A stretch of 37,987 nt of DNA from Actinoplanes siamensis (GTDB lineage: Bacteria > Actinomycetota > Actinomycetes > Mycobacteriales > Micromonosporaceae), in the NCBI RefSeq assembly GCF_016862395.1, contig NZ_BOMW01000081.1:1-37987 (forward strand), written 5' to 3'. The translations under genes were made by a program, and so were the position numbers. This document shows, one piece after another, positions 7,581 to 15,921 of this stretch (the stretch's first letter is position 1; each line of letters opens with the position of its first letter). Below the pieces are notes generated by a model. The model ran no database searches, was not told where the DNA came from, and saw nothing but the letters and a program-made list of their open reading frames with translations.

Positions 7581-8144
7581 TCACGGATGTCCGGACTCCG
7601 AGCGGCGCGGAAGGCGCCGGACCCGCCCGTCGGCGACCTGCGCGGGCGCGGTCGGCGGGGTGTCCTCGATCCCCAGCTCGTCCCGGACGGCGGCCTCGAA
7701 CTGCTGCATCACCAGCGGCACCTGGGCGAGCAGCTCGCGGAAGTGGGTCTCCGGGCGGACCCCGCTGACACCTGCCGGGTTCATCGGCCCGTGCAGGCGC
7801 TCCAGTTGCAGGTGCACGGCGAGGGCGGCGCTGCGGACCGGGCCGGAGGCGAGCAGCCGTACCGGCATCAGGGCCGGGCCGATCTCGTCGATGTAGACCA
7901 GCAGGCCCGGCGGCTTCTCCCCGGCCTCGAACGTCGCCCGCAGGCGCACGGTGGCCCGCTCGAAGCCGGACAGCAGCGTGACGTAGGCCGCCTTGCGCTC
8001 CTCGTACCAGCGGCGGGTGCGCCGCCGACGGCTCCGCAGGTCGTGGTCACGTGCGGCGACGAGACGCACCGCGGCAGCGCCGGCCAGGGCGAACACGGCG
8101 GCGACCAGGGGCAGTCCCCACCACGGGATCTGAGACACCCCCAT
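7581..8144 (-). CDS. Uncharacterised protein with N-terminal membrane anchor
   Basis: I do not recognise the family. The 187-residue protein has one N-terminal transmembrane helix (about residues 6-28, IPWWGLPLVAAVFALAGAAA) followed by a strongly basic stretch (RSRRRRTRRWYEERKAAYV), so the bulk should lie in the cytoplasm. The rest is predicted helical and resembles the many small actinobacterial 'anchor plus helical domain' proteins. The ATG at 8144 is preferred: TTGACA at 8177-8172 is a consensus -35 and would fall inside a longer frame. GTG 8138 is possible. The gene lies between the KDPG aldolase and PGRP genes on the same strand, without clear coupling to either. Confidence 0.6.
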   Translation of the reverse strand: MGVSQIPWWGLPLVAAVFALAGAAAVRLVAARDHDLRSRRRRTRRWYEERKAAYVTLLSGFERATVRLRATFEAGEKPPGLLVYIDEIGPALMPVRLLASGPVRSAALAVHLQLERLHGPMNPAGVSGVRPETHFRELLAQVPLVMQQFEAAVRDELGIEDTPPTAPAQVADGRVRRLPRRSESGHP

Positions 8145-8147
8145 ACC

Positions 8148-8177
8148 GTATCGAGCCCGGCGCGAGCGGTCTGTCAA
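8148..8177 (-). promoter_or_regulatory. Candidate promoter for the anchored protein gene
   Basis: On the minus strand a perfect -35 consensus TTGACA (8177-8172) is followed after 17-18 nt by TCGATA/CGATAC as a -10. The predicted transcript start falls within a few nucleotides of the ATG at 8144, suggesting a leaderless or nearly leaderless message. The -35 is strong and the -10 moderate. Confidence 0.45.
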
Positions 8178-8279
8178 GCATCCCCGGCAGTGGCCCGAAT
8201 CCCCAAGCCGATGCCGTCCAGCAGGCGCGCCGGTCCGACGCCATCACCCTCGCCGGGTGCCCCGCGCTCGGCCGGGAGC

Positions 8280-10322
8280 TCAGATCAAGGTGATCAGGCC
8301 GTCGACCGTCACGCCGGGACGCCCGCCGGTGGCCTCCGGCACTACCTTGACCGTGTGCTCGGCGGCGCCGGGCCACGACTTGGTGAAGACGACCCGCCGG
8401 TGCTGTGGGGTGGCCGAGCGCAGATCCACGTATCCCTGGAAATCGCCGTCGACGTAGATTTTGAGCCGGCCCGCCGACCCGGACCGGGCAGCCACCAGGC
8501 CGACCGACCGGCCGGTGACCGTCCAGCTCAGGGCGGCATCGGCGGAGGCGGCGAAAGCCGCCGATCCGCCCAGGTGGGCGGCGTCCGGGACGGTCCGCCA
8601 GCTTCCGGTCCGCGCGGCCGCGCTCTCCGGCAGGACCTCGGGGGTACGGGAAACGGTCGCGCTCCGCTCGTTCCCGGCGCGATCGGCGACCGACACCGTC
8701 CACTCCGCCGCCGAGCCCACCGCCGCCGTGCCGGTGAGGCTGCGGATCGTCCCGCCCAGCACCGCCTGGCTGCTTCCGGTGACCACCGCCGAGCGCACCC
8801 CGGCCGGGTCGGCCGCGGCCCAGCCGAGCCGGACCGGCACGCCGGACCCGGCGGTGCCCGAGCTGACCACTGCCTGCGGGGGCGTGGTGAAGGCCGGCGG
8901 CTCGGCGTCAGCCACCACTTTGGCGGTCACGGTGGCGGACCGTCCGGAGAGGTGCAGCGCGCGCACCGTCAGGGTGTGCGCGCCCGGACTCAGCCGCAGC
9001 CGGCCGCTGCGCCGGTAGTTCTCCCCGGACGCCGCGAGCTCGCCGTCGACGGAGACGTCGAACCGGTCGAGCAGCCGGCTCGGCGTGGTCAGGTCCCAAT
9101 TCGGGGTGAGCGTGCCCTTGGTCCAGTACGTCCCGCCGGACAGCGCCGCGCCGGTCAGCCTGGTGAGGTGCAGGCCGGCCGGGGCGCCCCCGGCCAGGCG
9201 TCGGATCACCGGCAGCTCACCGTAGAGCGACTTGCCGGGACATTCGGTGAGGCCGGCGTCGCGGTGGCCGGAGATCCGGTTCAGGGTGACCTTCTTGCCG
9301 ACGGCGTACTTCGGGCTGCCGCCCGAGGTCACCGTGACCCGGCTGTTCGGCGCGATCCCGGTCGCCCCCAGCTTGTACGCCGCGAGCTGGGCCACCGCGA
9401 CCCGCGTCGGGCCGGAGATCGCGGTGGACCGGAAGTCGCCGATCACCGCCACCGCGCTGGCGTTGGTGTTGAAGCCCAGGGTGTGCGCGCCGAGCACGTT
9501 CCGGTCGACGCCGCCGCGCCGCCCCTCGAAGATCGTGCCGCACTTGTCGACCAGGAAGTTGTAGCCGATGTCGTTCCAGCCCTTGCTCTTCACCTGGTAC
9601 GCCTCGATCCCCCGCACCACGCCGGCCGAGGACTTGCAGCTGTAGCCGTTGCCAGTGGCCGTGTGGTGCACGAAGAACAGCTGGACCGGGCCGGTGTAGG
9701 TGGGGTCGTCCTTGACGATCTTCTCGTTCGCGCCCCACGCCGACCGGGTCAGCATCTTCGGCAGCGGCCGGGACGGGATCTCGACGCCGTTGACCCGGCG
9801 CGGCTTCGCGAACGCGGCCGGCGCCCGCTCCAAGACGGCGCGCTCGGCCGCGTCCGGGTTGATCAGATCGACCCGCATCCCGGCCGGCAGCTGGCGCGCC
9901 CCGCCGGTGGCGACGACCCGGGCCTCGATGCCGTCCGACGGCCCGACCCAGAGCGGGTCGCTGGCTCCCCGGGTGCCGCCGCTCTCGGCGCCACCGGACT
10001 CGTCCGGCGCGTCGGTCTCCAGCACCTGCCACGGCGTCCAGGTGCGGGTCCCGGCCGGCCGGGTGCGCACCTGGATCGTGCCGTCCGCGGCCGCCCGCGG
10101 ATCGTCCCAGGTCACGCCGACCAGGCTGAACCGCTTGGTGTCCCGCTCCGGCAGCTCGGCCGCCGGGGTGGCGGTCCCGCCCGTCTCCGCGACGAGCCGC
10201 ATCCCTGCGGAGAGGGCGAACGTCTGCAGCAGCGGGCCGGCCACGGGCGCCCGGCTCAGGCCTCCCACGACGGTCAGGGCGATCGCCGGGGTGGCGGCGA
10301 CCAGGACGGTGACGAAGCGCAT
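8280..10322 (-). CDS. Secreted peptidoglycan-recognition protein / N-acetylmuramoyl-L-alanine amidase
   Basis: A 680-residue exported protein. Residues 1-27 form a signal-like helix (MRFVTVLVAATPAIALTVVG). Residues ~200-375 are a PGRP/amidase-2 domain: SAWGANE, FFVHHTATGNGYSC, GWNDIGYNFLVDKCGTIFEG, GAHTLGFN and ISGHRDAGLTECPG. The three zinc ligands of the family appear present as His219, His353 and Cys361, so it should be an active amidase cleaving the lactyl-peptide bond of peptidoglycan outside the cell. The C-terminal ~300 residues hold beta-rich, Ig-like segments, probably for wall or glycan attachment. ATG 10322 is preferred over upstream in-frame codons because it starts the signal peptide. 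It appears monocistronic. Whether it remodels the cell's own wall or attacks other bacteria cannot be told. Confidence 0.85.
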   Translation of the reverse strand: MRFVTVLVAATPAIALTVVGGLSRAPVAGPLLQTFALSAGMRLVAETGGTATPAAELPERDTKRFSLVGVTWDDPRAAADGTIQVRTRPAGTRTWTPWQVLETDAPDESGGAESGGTRGASDPLWVGPSDGIEARVVATGGARQLPAGMRVDLINPDAAERAVLERAPAAFAKPRRVNGVEIPSRPLPKMLTRSAWGANEKIVKDDPTYTGPVQLFFVHHTATGNGYSCKSSAGVVRGIEAYQVKSKGWNDIGYNFLVDKCGTIFEGRRGGVDRNVLGAHTLGFNTNASAVAVIGDFRSTAISGPTRVAVAQLAAYKLGATGIAPNSRVTVTSGGSPKYAVGKKVTLNRISGHRDAGLTECPGKSLYGELPVIRRLAGGAPAGLHLTRLTGAALSGGTYWTKGTLTPNWDLTTPSRLLDRFDVSVDGELAASGENYRRSGRLRLSPGAHTLTVRALHLSGRSATVTAKVVADAEPPAFTTPPQAVVSSGTAGSGVPVRLGWAAADPAGVRSAVVTGSSQAVLGGTIRSLTGTAAVGSAAEWTVSVADRAGNERSATVSRTPEVLPESAAARTGSWRTVPDAAHLGGSAAFAASADAALSWTVTGRSVGLVAARSGSAGRLKIYVDGDFQGYVDLRSATPQHRRVVFTKSWPGAAEHTVKVVPEATGGRPGVTVDGLITLI

Positions 10323-10728
10323 GCGAAACCCCCGGCCACCGGTGGACGGAGTCAGTACGGGATCGAACCGGCGACCATTTGACACCTTGCCGGGGCCCCG
10401 AGTCCCCTGTGGGGGTTTCTGTGAAAAAAGCTCTATTTACCCATGTCTGGCCTGCCCGACCAGCCCGTTGATCATCCAGGACGCGGTCCGCGGGAAGTCC
10501 GGCGGCGCCCCACCGCCCTCCGAGCACCCGCGCGAGCTGCGGGAATCCCCGCCGCCCCGGCCGCCACCGCTCGTGCGCGGAGTCCAGGACACCGCCGGCA
10601 GCGCCGGATGCCCAACCACGGCACCGGCGAGCCGGCGGCCACCGCGACCCGGACGGTGGCCACGGAGACCACCGTCCGGCACACGTCGGCGCCGGTCGTC
10701 CGCGTGGTTGAGCTCCCGTCCCGCGTGC
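10323..10728. other. Intergenic region between PGRP and alpha-glucosidase genes
   Basis: About 400 nt without a supported gene. It contains the terminator hairpin of the GH13 gene (10649-10679) and, nearer the PGRP gene, a locally AT-rich tract (around 10420-10440) likely to lie in or near its promoter. Short frames here have no recognisable family, no ribosome-binding sites and no consistent codon bias. Confidence 0.5.
10649..10679 (-). terminator. Terminator hairpin after GH13 alpha-glucosidase
   Basis: A perfect 11-bp inverted repeat, CCGGACGGTGG (10649-10659) and CCACCGTCCGG (10669-10679), with a 9-nt loop, lies about 50 nt downstream of the GH13 stop codon. There is no T run. Confidence 0.7.
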
Positions 10729-12435
10729 TCACCGGCTGAGGATCCGCCGATACACCACCGCCTGCCAGGGCGCGAGCGTCAGCGACCCGGACGACGCCCC
10801 GGGCAGGTTGGTGAGCAGCAGCTCGGCGCCGGACCAGCCGGCCGCGTCGTCGATCTCGGCCGGCACGGTCCCGCCGGTGAAGTTGCCGATCACCAACAGC
10901 TCGGTGTCGCCGAGGCGGCGGGTGAACGCGTACAGGCGCTCGTCGTCCGGCAGCAACATGGTGAAGTCGCCGTCGGCCACGGCGGGCTCGCTGTGCCGCA
11001 GCTCGATCAGCCGGCGGTAGTAGTGGAAGACCGAGTCCGGGTCCCGCCGCTGCGCGGCCGCGTTGATCTCCGGGTAGTTCGGGTTCACCGCCAGCCACGG
11101 CGTGCCGGTGGTGAACCCGGCGTGCGGCGAGTCGTCCCACTGCATCGGCGTGCGCGCGTTGTCCCGGCCCCGGGCGCGCAGCACGGTGAGCACCTCCTCG
11201 GGGTTCCGGCCCTCCAGCTCCACGGCCTGCCGGTACTGCCCGAGCGCCTCGATGTCACGGAAGTCCTCGATGCCGCGGAACGGGTGGTTGGTCATCCCCA
11301 GTTCCTCGCCCTGATAGACGTAGGGGGTGCCGCGGTGCAGGTGCAGGACGGTGCCGAGCATCTTCGCCGAGGCCACCCGGTGCTCCGGCGAGTCGTCGCC
11401 GTAGCGGGACACCACCCGTGGCTGGTCGTGGTTGTTCCAGTAGAGGCTGTTCCAGCCCACCTCGGCGAGACCGGCCTGCCAGCGGCCCAGGATCGCCTTC
11501 AGGTTGGTCAGCTTGAGCGGCTGCAGCAGCCACGGGTCGGGACCGCGGTCGACCCAGACGTGATCGAACTGGAAGACCATGTCCACCTCCTGCCGCCGCG
11601 GGTCGGTGTGCAGCCTCGCCTCCTCCACCGTGACCCCGGGCATCTCGCCCACGGTGAGCAGGCCCTCCCGGCCCTCGAAGACCTCGCGGTGCATCTCCTG
11701 CAGGAACTCGTGCAGGCGGGGGCCACCGACGAAACCCGCGGAGCCGTCGGCGTACGCCGAGCCCGCCGGGAGCCGTCCGTCCGGCAGTGGCGTGACCTTG
11801 GAGATCATGTTGATCACGTCCATCCGGAAGCCGTCCACGCCCCGGTCCAGCCACCAGCGCATCATCGCGTAGACCGCCTGCCGGACCTCGGGGTTCTCCC
11901 AGTTCAGGTCCGGCTGCTTGGTGGAGAACAGGTGCAGGTAGTACTCGCCGGTCTTCTCGTCGTACTCCCAGGCCGGACCGCCGAACACCGATCCCCAGTT
12001 GGTCGGCTCGGCGCCGGGCGTGCCCGGCTCCATGCCCTCGCGGGCCGGACGCCACCAGTACCAGTCACGCTTCGGACTCCGGATCGACGAGCGGCTCTCG
12101 ACGAACCACGGGTGCTCGTCCGAGCTGTGGTTCACCACCAGGTCCATGATCAGCTTCATGCCCCGGGCGTGCGCCCCGGCGAGCAGCTCCTCGAAGATCT
12201 CCAGGGTGCCGAACATCGGCTCGATGTCCTGATAATCACTGATGTCGTAACCGTTGTCGTCCTGCGGCGACGGATAGACCGGCGACAACCACAAGACGTC
12301 CACCCCGAGTTCGGCGAGATGGTCGAGGTGGCCGATGACGCCACGCAGATCGCCCATCCCGTCGCCGTCCGAGTCCGCGAAGCTCCGCGGGTAGATCTGG
12401 TAGACGACCGCCTTCTTCCACCACGAATCCGTCAT
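10729..12435 (-). CDS. GH13 alpha-glucosidase / oligo-1,6-glucosidase
   Basis: A 568-residue cytoplasmic enzyme of glycoside hydrolase family 13, the usual length of oligo-1,6-glucosidase, trehalose-6-phosphate hydrolase and related alpha-glucosidases. It starts WWKKAVVYQIYPRSFADSDG and shows conserved regions MDLVVNHSSDEHPWF, GFRMDVINM (nucleophile Asp206), TVGEMPG (acid/base Glu264) and NNHDQPR (Asp337). It should release glucose from the non-reducing ends of short alpha-glucosides; linkage preference cannot be fixed from sequence. It has no signal peptide. It diverges by 70 nt from the GT4/GH130 operon and may share control with it. A second, different GH13 enzyme lies in the glucan locus at 27081-28634. 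Confidence 0.9.
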   Translation of the reverse strand: MTDSWWKKAVVYQIYPRSFADSDGDGMGDLRGVIGHLDHLAELGVDVLWLSPVYPSPQDDNGYDISDYQDIEPMFGTLEIFEELLAGAHARGMKLIMDLVVNHSSDEHPWFVESRSSIRSPKRDWYWWRPAREGMEPGTPGAEPTNWGSVFGGPAWEYDEKTGEYYLHLFSTKQPDLNWENPEVRQAVYAMMRWWLDRGVDGFRMDVINMISKVTPLPDGRLPAGSAYADGSAGFVGGPRLHEFLQEMHREVFEGREGLLTVGEMPGVTVEEARLHTDPRRQEVDMVFQFDHVWVDRGPDPWLLQPLKLTNLKAILGRWQAGLAEVGWNSLYWNNHDQPRVVSRYGDDSPEHRVASAKMLGTVLHLHRGTPYVYQGEELGMTNHPFRGIEDFRDIEALGQYRQAVELEGRNPEEVLTVLRARGRDNARTPMQWDDSPHAGFTTGTPWLAVNPNYPEINAAAQRRDPDSVFHYYRRLIELRHSEPAVADGDFTMLLPDDERLYAFTRRLGDTELLVIGNFTGGTVPAEIDDAAGWSGAELLLTNLPGASSGSLTLAPWQAVVYRRILSR

Positions 12436-12466
12436 TGCTCTTCTCTAACACGAGAACGCGCCAGGT

Positions 12467-12496
12467 TTGCGGCAGGCATACTGACCACGTGCTAAT
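12467..12496 (+). promoter_or_regulatory. Candidate promoter of the GT4/GH130 operon
   Basis: TTGCGG (12467-12472) and GCTAAT (12491-12496) are separated by 18 nt. The expected transcript start is at about 12503-12506, which coincides with the ATG at 12506. No ribosome-binding site precedes that ATG, so a leaderless transcript would explain the start. This is inferred from spacing only. Confidence 0.4.
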
Positions 12497-12505
12497 TACC
12501 GAAAA

Positions 12506-13519
12506 ATGGCTTTTGTCATGAAGGTTGCGTTGCTGGGGCCGATCGCCTGGCGGACTCCCCCGCTCCACTACGGCCCGTGGGAACTGATCACCAGCCTGCT
12601 CGCCGAGGGACTCACCGAGCGCGGTGTCGAGGTCACCCTCTTCGCGACGCTCGACTCGGTCACCAAGGCGACCCTGGACGGCGTGGTCCCGGCCGGGTAC
12701 GAGGAGAACGACGGGATCGACGGCCGGGTGTGGGAGGCCATCCACGTCAGTCACGCGCTGGAAAGGTCCGGCGAATTCGACCTGGTCCACAACCACCTGG
12801 ACTGGTTGCCGCTGGCATTCTCGGCGCACTGCCGCGCCCCGATGCTGACCACCGTGCACGGATTCTCCGGGCGCAACATTCTTCCGGCGTACCGGAAAGC
12901 GAAGTCCCTGTTCGTGTCGATCTCCGACAGCGACCGGGCGGCGGACCTGGACTACCTCGCCACCGTGCACCACGGCGTGGATCTGAGCGGGCTGCCCTTC
13001 CACCCGGACGGCGGGGACGACCTGATCCTGTTCGGCCGGATCCACCCGGACAAGGGGACCGACCTGGCCATCGAGATCGCCCGCCGGGCCGGCCGCCGGC
13101 TGATCATCTGCGGCATCGTGCAGGACCGGGCGTTCTTCGAGGCGGCTGTCGAACCGCTGATCGACGGGGACTCCGTGGTCTACCTGGGATCGGTGGGGCC
13201 GGACGAGCGCGGGACGATTCTCGGCTCGGGGGCCGCGCTGCTGCACCCCATCCGGTTCGCCGAGCCGTTCGGGTTGTCCGTGGTGGAGTCGATGGCCTGC
13301 GGGACGCCGGTGATCGCGTACCGGAGGGGGTCCATGCCGGAAGTGGTGGACGAGGGCGTCACCGGGCGCCTGGTCTCCTCTGTCGAGGAGGCGGCGGCCG
13401 CGGTCGCCGACATCTCCCGCCTGGACCGCGCGGCCTGCTCGGCACGCGCGCGGGAACGCTTCTCCGCGGATCGGATGGTCGATCAATACTTGGCTATCTA
13501 CCGAGAAATCGCCATTTGA
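12506..13519 (+). CDS. GT4 family glycosyltransferase
   Basis: A 337-residue retaining glycosyltransferase of the GT-B fold. The N-terminal half reads MKVALLGPIAWRTPPLHYGP with LVHNHLDWLPLAF. The C-terminal half carries the GT4 donor-site pattern: ILFGRIHPDKG, EPFGLSVVESMACGTPVIAY and RGSMPEVVDEGVTGRLV, with the E-x7-E motif in EPFGLSVVE. It is predicted to be cytoplasmic and to use a nucleotide-sugar donor of unknown identity. ATG 12506 fits a leaderless message; ATG 12518, four codons on, is the alternative. It heads a run of four same-strand genes ending with a GH130 phosphorylase, which suggests it builds the glycan that the phosphorylase later breaks down. Confidence 0.85.
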   Translation: MAFVMKVALLGPIAWRTPPLHYGPWELITSLLAEGLTERGVEVTLFATLDSVTKATLDGVVPAGYEENDGIDGRVWEAIHVSHALERSGEFDLVHNHLDWLPLAFSAHCRAPMLTTVHGFSGRNILPAYRKAKSLFVSISDSDRAADLDYLATVHHGVDLSGLPFHPDGGDDLILFGRIHPDKGTDLAIEIARRAGRRLIICGIVQDRAFFEAAVEPLIDGDSVVYLGSVGPDERGTILGSGAALLHPIRFAEPFGLSVVESMACGTPVIAYRRGSMPEVVDEGVTGRLVSSVEEAAAAVADISRLDRAACSARARERFSADRMVDQYLAIYREIAI

Positions 13520-13675
13520 AAAGCCGATTCTTGTTACCGTCACAAAAGTGAATTGCGCGTTAAGTTGGGACATTTCCCGGAACGCCTTTACCGCCGTTCA
13601 CGCGCGGCGCCCGCAGTCACGCCCGCGCGATTGTCCGCGCGGCGGGAGGTGGCCGGCCGGAGAGAAAGGGCAGCC
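13520..13675 (+). other. Intergenic gap in the GT4/GH130 gene run
   Basis: 156 nt, of which the first ~60 are clearly richer in A/T than the surroundings (for example TTGTTACCGTCACAAAAGTG at 13531-13550). This may hold an internal promoter for the next three, tightly overlapping genes. No coding signal is visible and no strong hairpin. Confidence 0.35.
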
Positions 13676-14842
13676 ATGCCCACTACATACGGTTTTTTGA
13701 GCACATATCCGCCCACACAATGCGGTTTGGCGACGTTCAATGCCGCACTCGCCATACATCTGACCGCAGGCAAGCCCGGGGCGGCGATGGGATCCGGCGT
13801 GGTGCGATTGCTCGCCAAGGACAACACCAGTGGCGGAATCGCACTCGACGGGGCCGCGCCCCGGGTCGTGCACACCTGGCACACCGACGGGCCCGGCGGC
13901 TGGCCCGGCGCCGCCGACGCGCTGAACCGCTTCGACGTGGCGGTGATCCAGCACGAGTACGGCATCTACCCGGGTGACGCCGGCGCCGAGGTGCTGCCGC
14001 TGCTGCGCACGCTCAAGATACCGGCCATCGTGGTGCTGCACACCGTCCTCGCCCACCCGGACGACCTGCAGCGCGCGGCGCTGGAACAGATCGCCGACAT
14101 CGCGGCCGCGGTGGTGACCATGACCGACACCGCCCGCCGGCGGCTGACCACCGGGTACGCGGTGGACCCCCGCAAGATCACGGTGATCCCGCACGGCACG
14201 GCCAGCCACGACGAGGTGCCCCGCGAGGACCACGACCGGCCACAGCTGCTCAGCTGGGGACTGCTCGGTCCGGGCAAGGGCATCGAGTGGGCGCTGCGGG
14301 CCCTCGCCCTGCTCGGCGACCTGCGGCCGGCTCCGGTCTACACGGTCGCCGGGCGCACCCACCCCAAGGTGCTCGAGCAGCAGGGCGACGTGTACCGGGA
14401 CAGCCTCAAGGCCCTGGCCGCCGACCTGGGCGTGACCGACGCGGTGCGGTGGGTGGACGCGTATCTGGAGCCGGCCGAGCTGTCCCGGCTGATCCGCTCC
14501 GCGGACGCGGTGGTGCTGCCGTACGACTCCACCGAGCAGGTCACCTCCGGCGTGCTGATCGAGGCGGTGGGCGCCGGGGTGCCGGTGGTGGCGACCGAGT
14601 TCCCGCACGCCGTGGAGCTGCTCGCGGACGGGCCCGGACTGCTCGTGCCGCACCAGGACCCGGAGGCGATGGCGTGCGCCATCCGGCACGTGCTGGCCGA
14701 GCCGGGACTGCCCGGGCGGGTGACCGGCCTGGCCGGTGGACCGACCCTGCGCTGGCCCGCGGTGGCGGCGCGCTATCAGGCCCTGGCCGCGCGGCTGCTC
14801 GCCGAACGCGCCTCGCTGGCCACGGCGACGGTTCCGGCATGA
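13676..14842 (+). CDS. GT4-like glycosyltransferase
   Basis: A 388-residue GT-B glycosyltransferase. It begins with a motif common in this group, FLSTYPPTQCGLATFNAALA. It has VIQHEYGIYPGD and TVIPHGT in the middle, LLSWGLLGPGKGIEWALRAL as the start of the donor domain, and VVLPYDSTEQVTSGVLIEAV with GVPVVATEFPHAVELL near the end. It should transfer a sugar from a nucleotide-sugar donor in the cytoplasm; donor and acceptor are unknown. ATG 13676 is supported by AGAAAGGG about 6 nt upstream. Its stop overlaps the next ATG (ATGA), so it is translationally coupled to the barrel protein. The first codons are unusually AT-rich for this genome, as is common at translated starts. Confidence 0.85.
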   Translation: MPTTYGFLSTYPPTQCGLATFNAALAIHLTAGKPGAAMGSGVVRLLAKDNTSGGIALDGAAPRVVHTWHTDGPGGWPGAADALNRFDVAVIQHEYGIYPGDAGAEVLPLLRTLKIPAIVVLHTVLAHPDDLQRAALEQIADIAAAVVTMTDTARRRLTTGYAVDPRKITVIPHGTASHDEVPREDHDRPQLLSWGLLGPGKGIEWALRALALLGDLRPAPVYTVAGRTHPKVLEQQGDVYRDSLKALAADLGVTDAVRWVDAYLEPAELSRLIRSADAVVLPYDSTEQVTSGVLIEAVGAGVPVVATEFPHAVELLADGPGLLVPHQDPEAMACAIRHVLAEPGLPGRVTGLAGGPTLRWPAVAARYQALAARLLAERASLATATVPA

Positions 14843-15921
14843 GCCACTCACTGCGGCTGATCCCGCCGCCGATCCGGCTCTCCGGAGTGCCCGAACCGCG
14901 CTTCGACCACGTGCTCCGGCTCTCCGACGACACCGGCCTGCTGGAGCACGCGCGGACCGCCATCGTCCGGCGCGAGCACGGGTACTGCGTCGACGACGTC
15001 TCCCGGGGGCTGCTGGTCGCCTGCCGGGAGCCCCGGCCGTCGCCCGAGCTGCTCCGGGCCGCCGAACGCTACCTGGCCTTCCTCACCCACGCGCAGGGCG
15101 CCGAAGGGGCGTTCCGCAACCGGATGAGCTATGACCGGCGCTGGCAGGACGAACCCTCGCTGGGCGACTGGTGGGGCCGGGCCCTGTGGGGCCTGGGCAC
15201 CGCCGCCGCCCGCGGCAGCGCCGGCTGGATCCGGCGGGAGGCGCTGTACGCCTTTCACCTGGGCGCGGTACGCCGCTCCGAATGGCCCCGGGCGATGGCC
15301 TTCGCCGGGCTGGGCGCGGCCGAGGTGCTGCGCGCCGACCCGCGCGACGAGGCCGCCGCCGAGCTGCTCGCCGACGCCGCCACGGTGATCGGCCTGCCCG
15401 GCTCCGACCCGGACTGGGTCTGGCCGGAACGCGAGCTGACCTACGCCAACCCGGCCCTGGCCGAGGTGGTGATCGCGGCCGGCGACCTGCTCGGCGACGA
15501 GGCGCTGCTCGGCGACGGCCTGCGGATGCTCTCCTGGCTCTGCGGCGTGCAGGAGCACAACGGCCACCTCTCCACCGTGCCGGTCGGCGGCTGGCGCCCG
15601 GGCGTGCCCCGGCACCGGCACGACCAGCAGCCGATCGAGGCGGCGGCGACGGCGGACGCCTGCGCCACGGCCGCCGCGGTGACCGGGGACGAACGCTGGG
15701 ACGCCCCGCTGTTCCAGGCCATCGCGTGGTTTCTGGGCGACAACGACACCGGAACGGTGATGTACGACAGCGAGACTTGCGGTTGTTATGACGGTTTGAA
15801 GGTGGACGGTCCTAATCTGAACCAAGGAGCCGAATCCACCCTCGCGCTCGTCTCCACGCTGCAGCATGCCCGCACGCTGGCGAGCCGGAGCGCGACCCGA
15901 CCGTCAGGCGGATTTGCGTGA
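14839..15921 (+). CDS. Predicted alpha/alpha-barrel carbohydrate-active protein
   Basis: A 360-residue protein of the kind found beside or fused to GT4 enzymes in many bacteria. The N-terminus carries the signature RFDHVLRLSDDTGLLEHART followed by HGYCVDDVSRGLL. The rest alternates helices with Trp/Asp-rich loops (SLGDWWGRALWGLG, WVWPERELTYANP, RHDQQPIEAAATADAC, NQGAESTLALV), as in (alpha/alpha)6 toroid glycosidases. Such proteins are often labelled glycosyltransferase or glycosidase without proof. A conserved Asp/Glu pair could be catalytic, but I cannot assign it. No signal peptide is present. It overlaps the upstream gene (ATGA) and the downstream GH130 gene (GTGA), so the three proteins are probably made in fixed ratio. 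Confidence 0.7.
   Translation: MSHSLRLIPPPIRLSGVPEPRFDHVLRLSDDTGLLEHARTAIVRREHGYCVDDVSRGLLVACREPRPSPELLRAAERYLAFLTHAQGAEGAFRNRMSYDRRWQDEPSLGDWWGRALWGLGTAAARGSAGWIRREALYAFHLGAVRRSEWPRAMAFAGLGAAEVLRADPRDEAAAELLADAATVIGLPGSDPDWVWPERELTYANPALAEVVIAAGDLLGDEALLGDGLRMLSWLCGVQEHNGHLSTVPVGGWRPGVPRHRHDQQPIEAAATADACATAAAVTGDERWDAPLFQAIAWFLGDNDTGTVMYDSETCGCYDGLKVDGPNLNQGAESTLALVSTLQHARTLASRSATRPSGGFA

Noticed and set aside
10359..10369. Sequence like a tRNA T-arm (GGTTCGATCCC on the minus strand)
   Set aside because: The T-stem pairs over only about 3 bp and no acceptor, D or anticodon arm can be built around it; at most a chance match or a tiny att-like remnant.
7134..10382. Open frame of over 1000 codons on the plus strand
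   Set aside because: It is antisense to the KDPG aldolase, anchored protein and PGRP genes, all of which show clear motifs. The long frame is a by-product of high GC content.
10437..10682. Possible 81-codon gene between the GH13 and PGRP genes (minus strand)
   Set aside because: It overlaps the terminator hairpin, is Gly/Arg-rich, and has no ribosome-binding site or known motif.
9700..12495. Open frame of 931 codons on the plus strand
   Set aside because: Antisense to the PGRP and GH13 genes, which are well supported; its own product has no recognisable motif.
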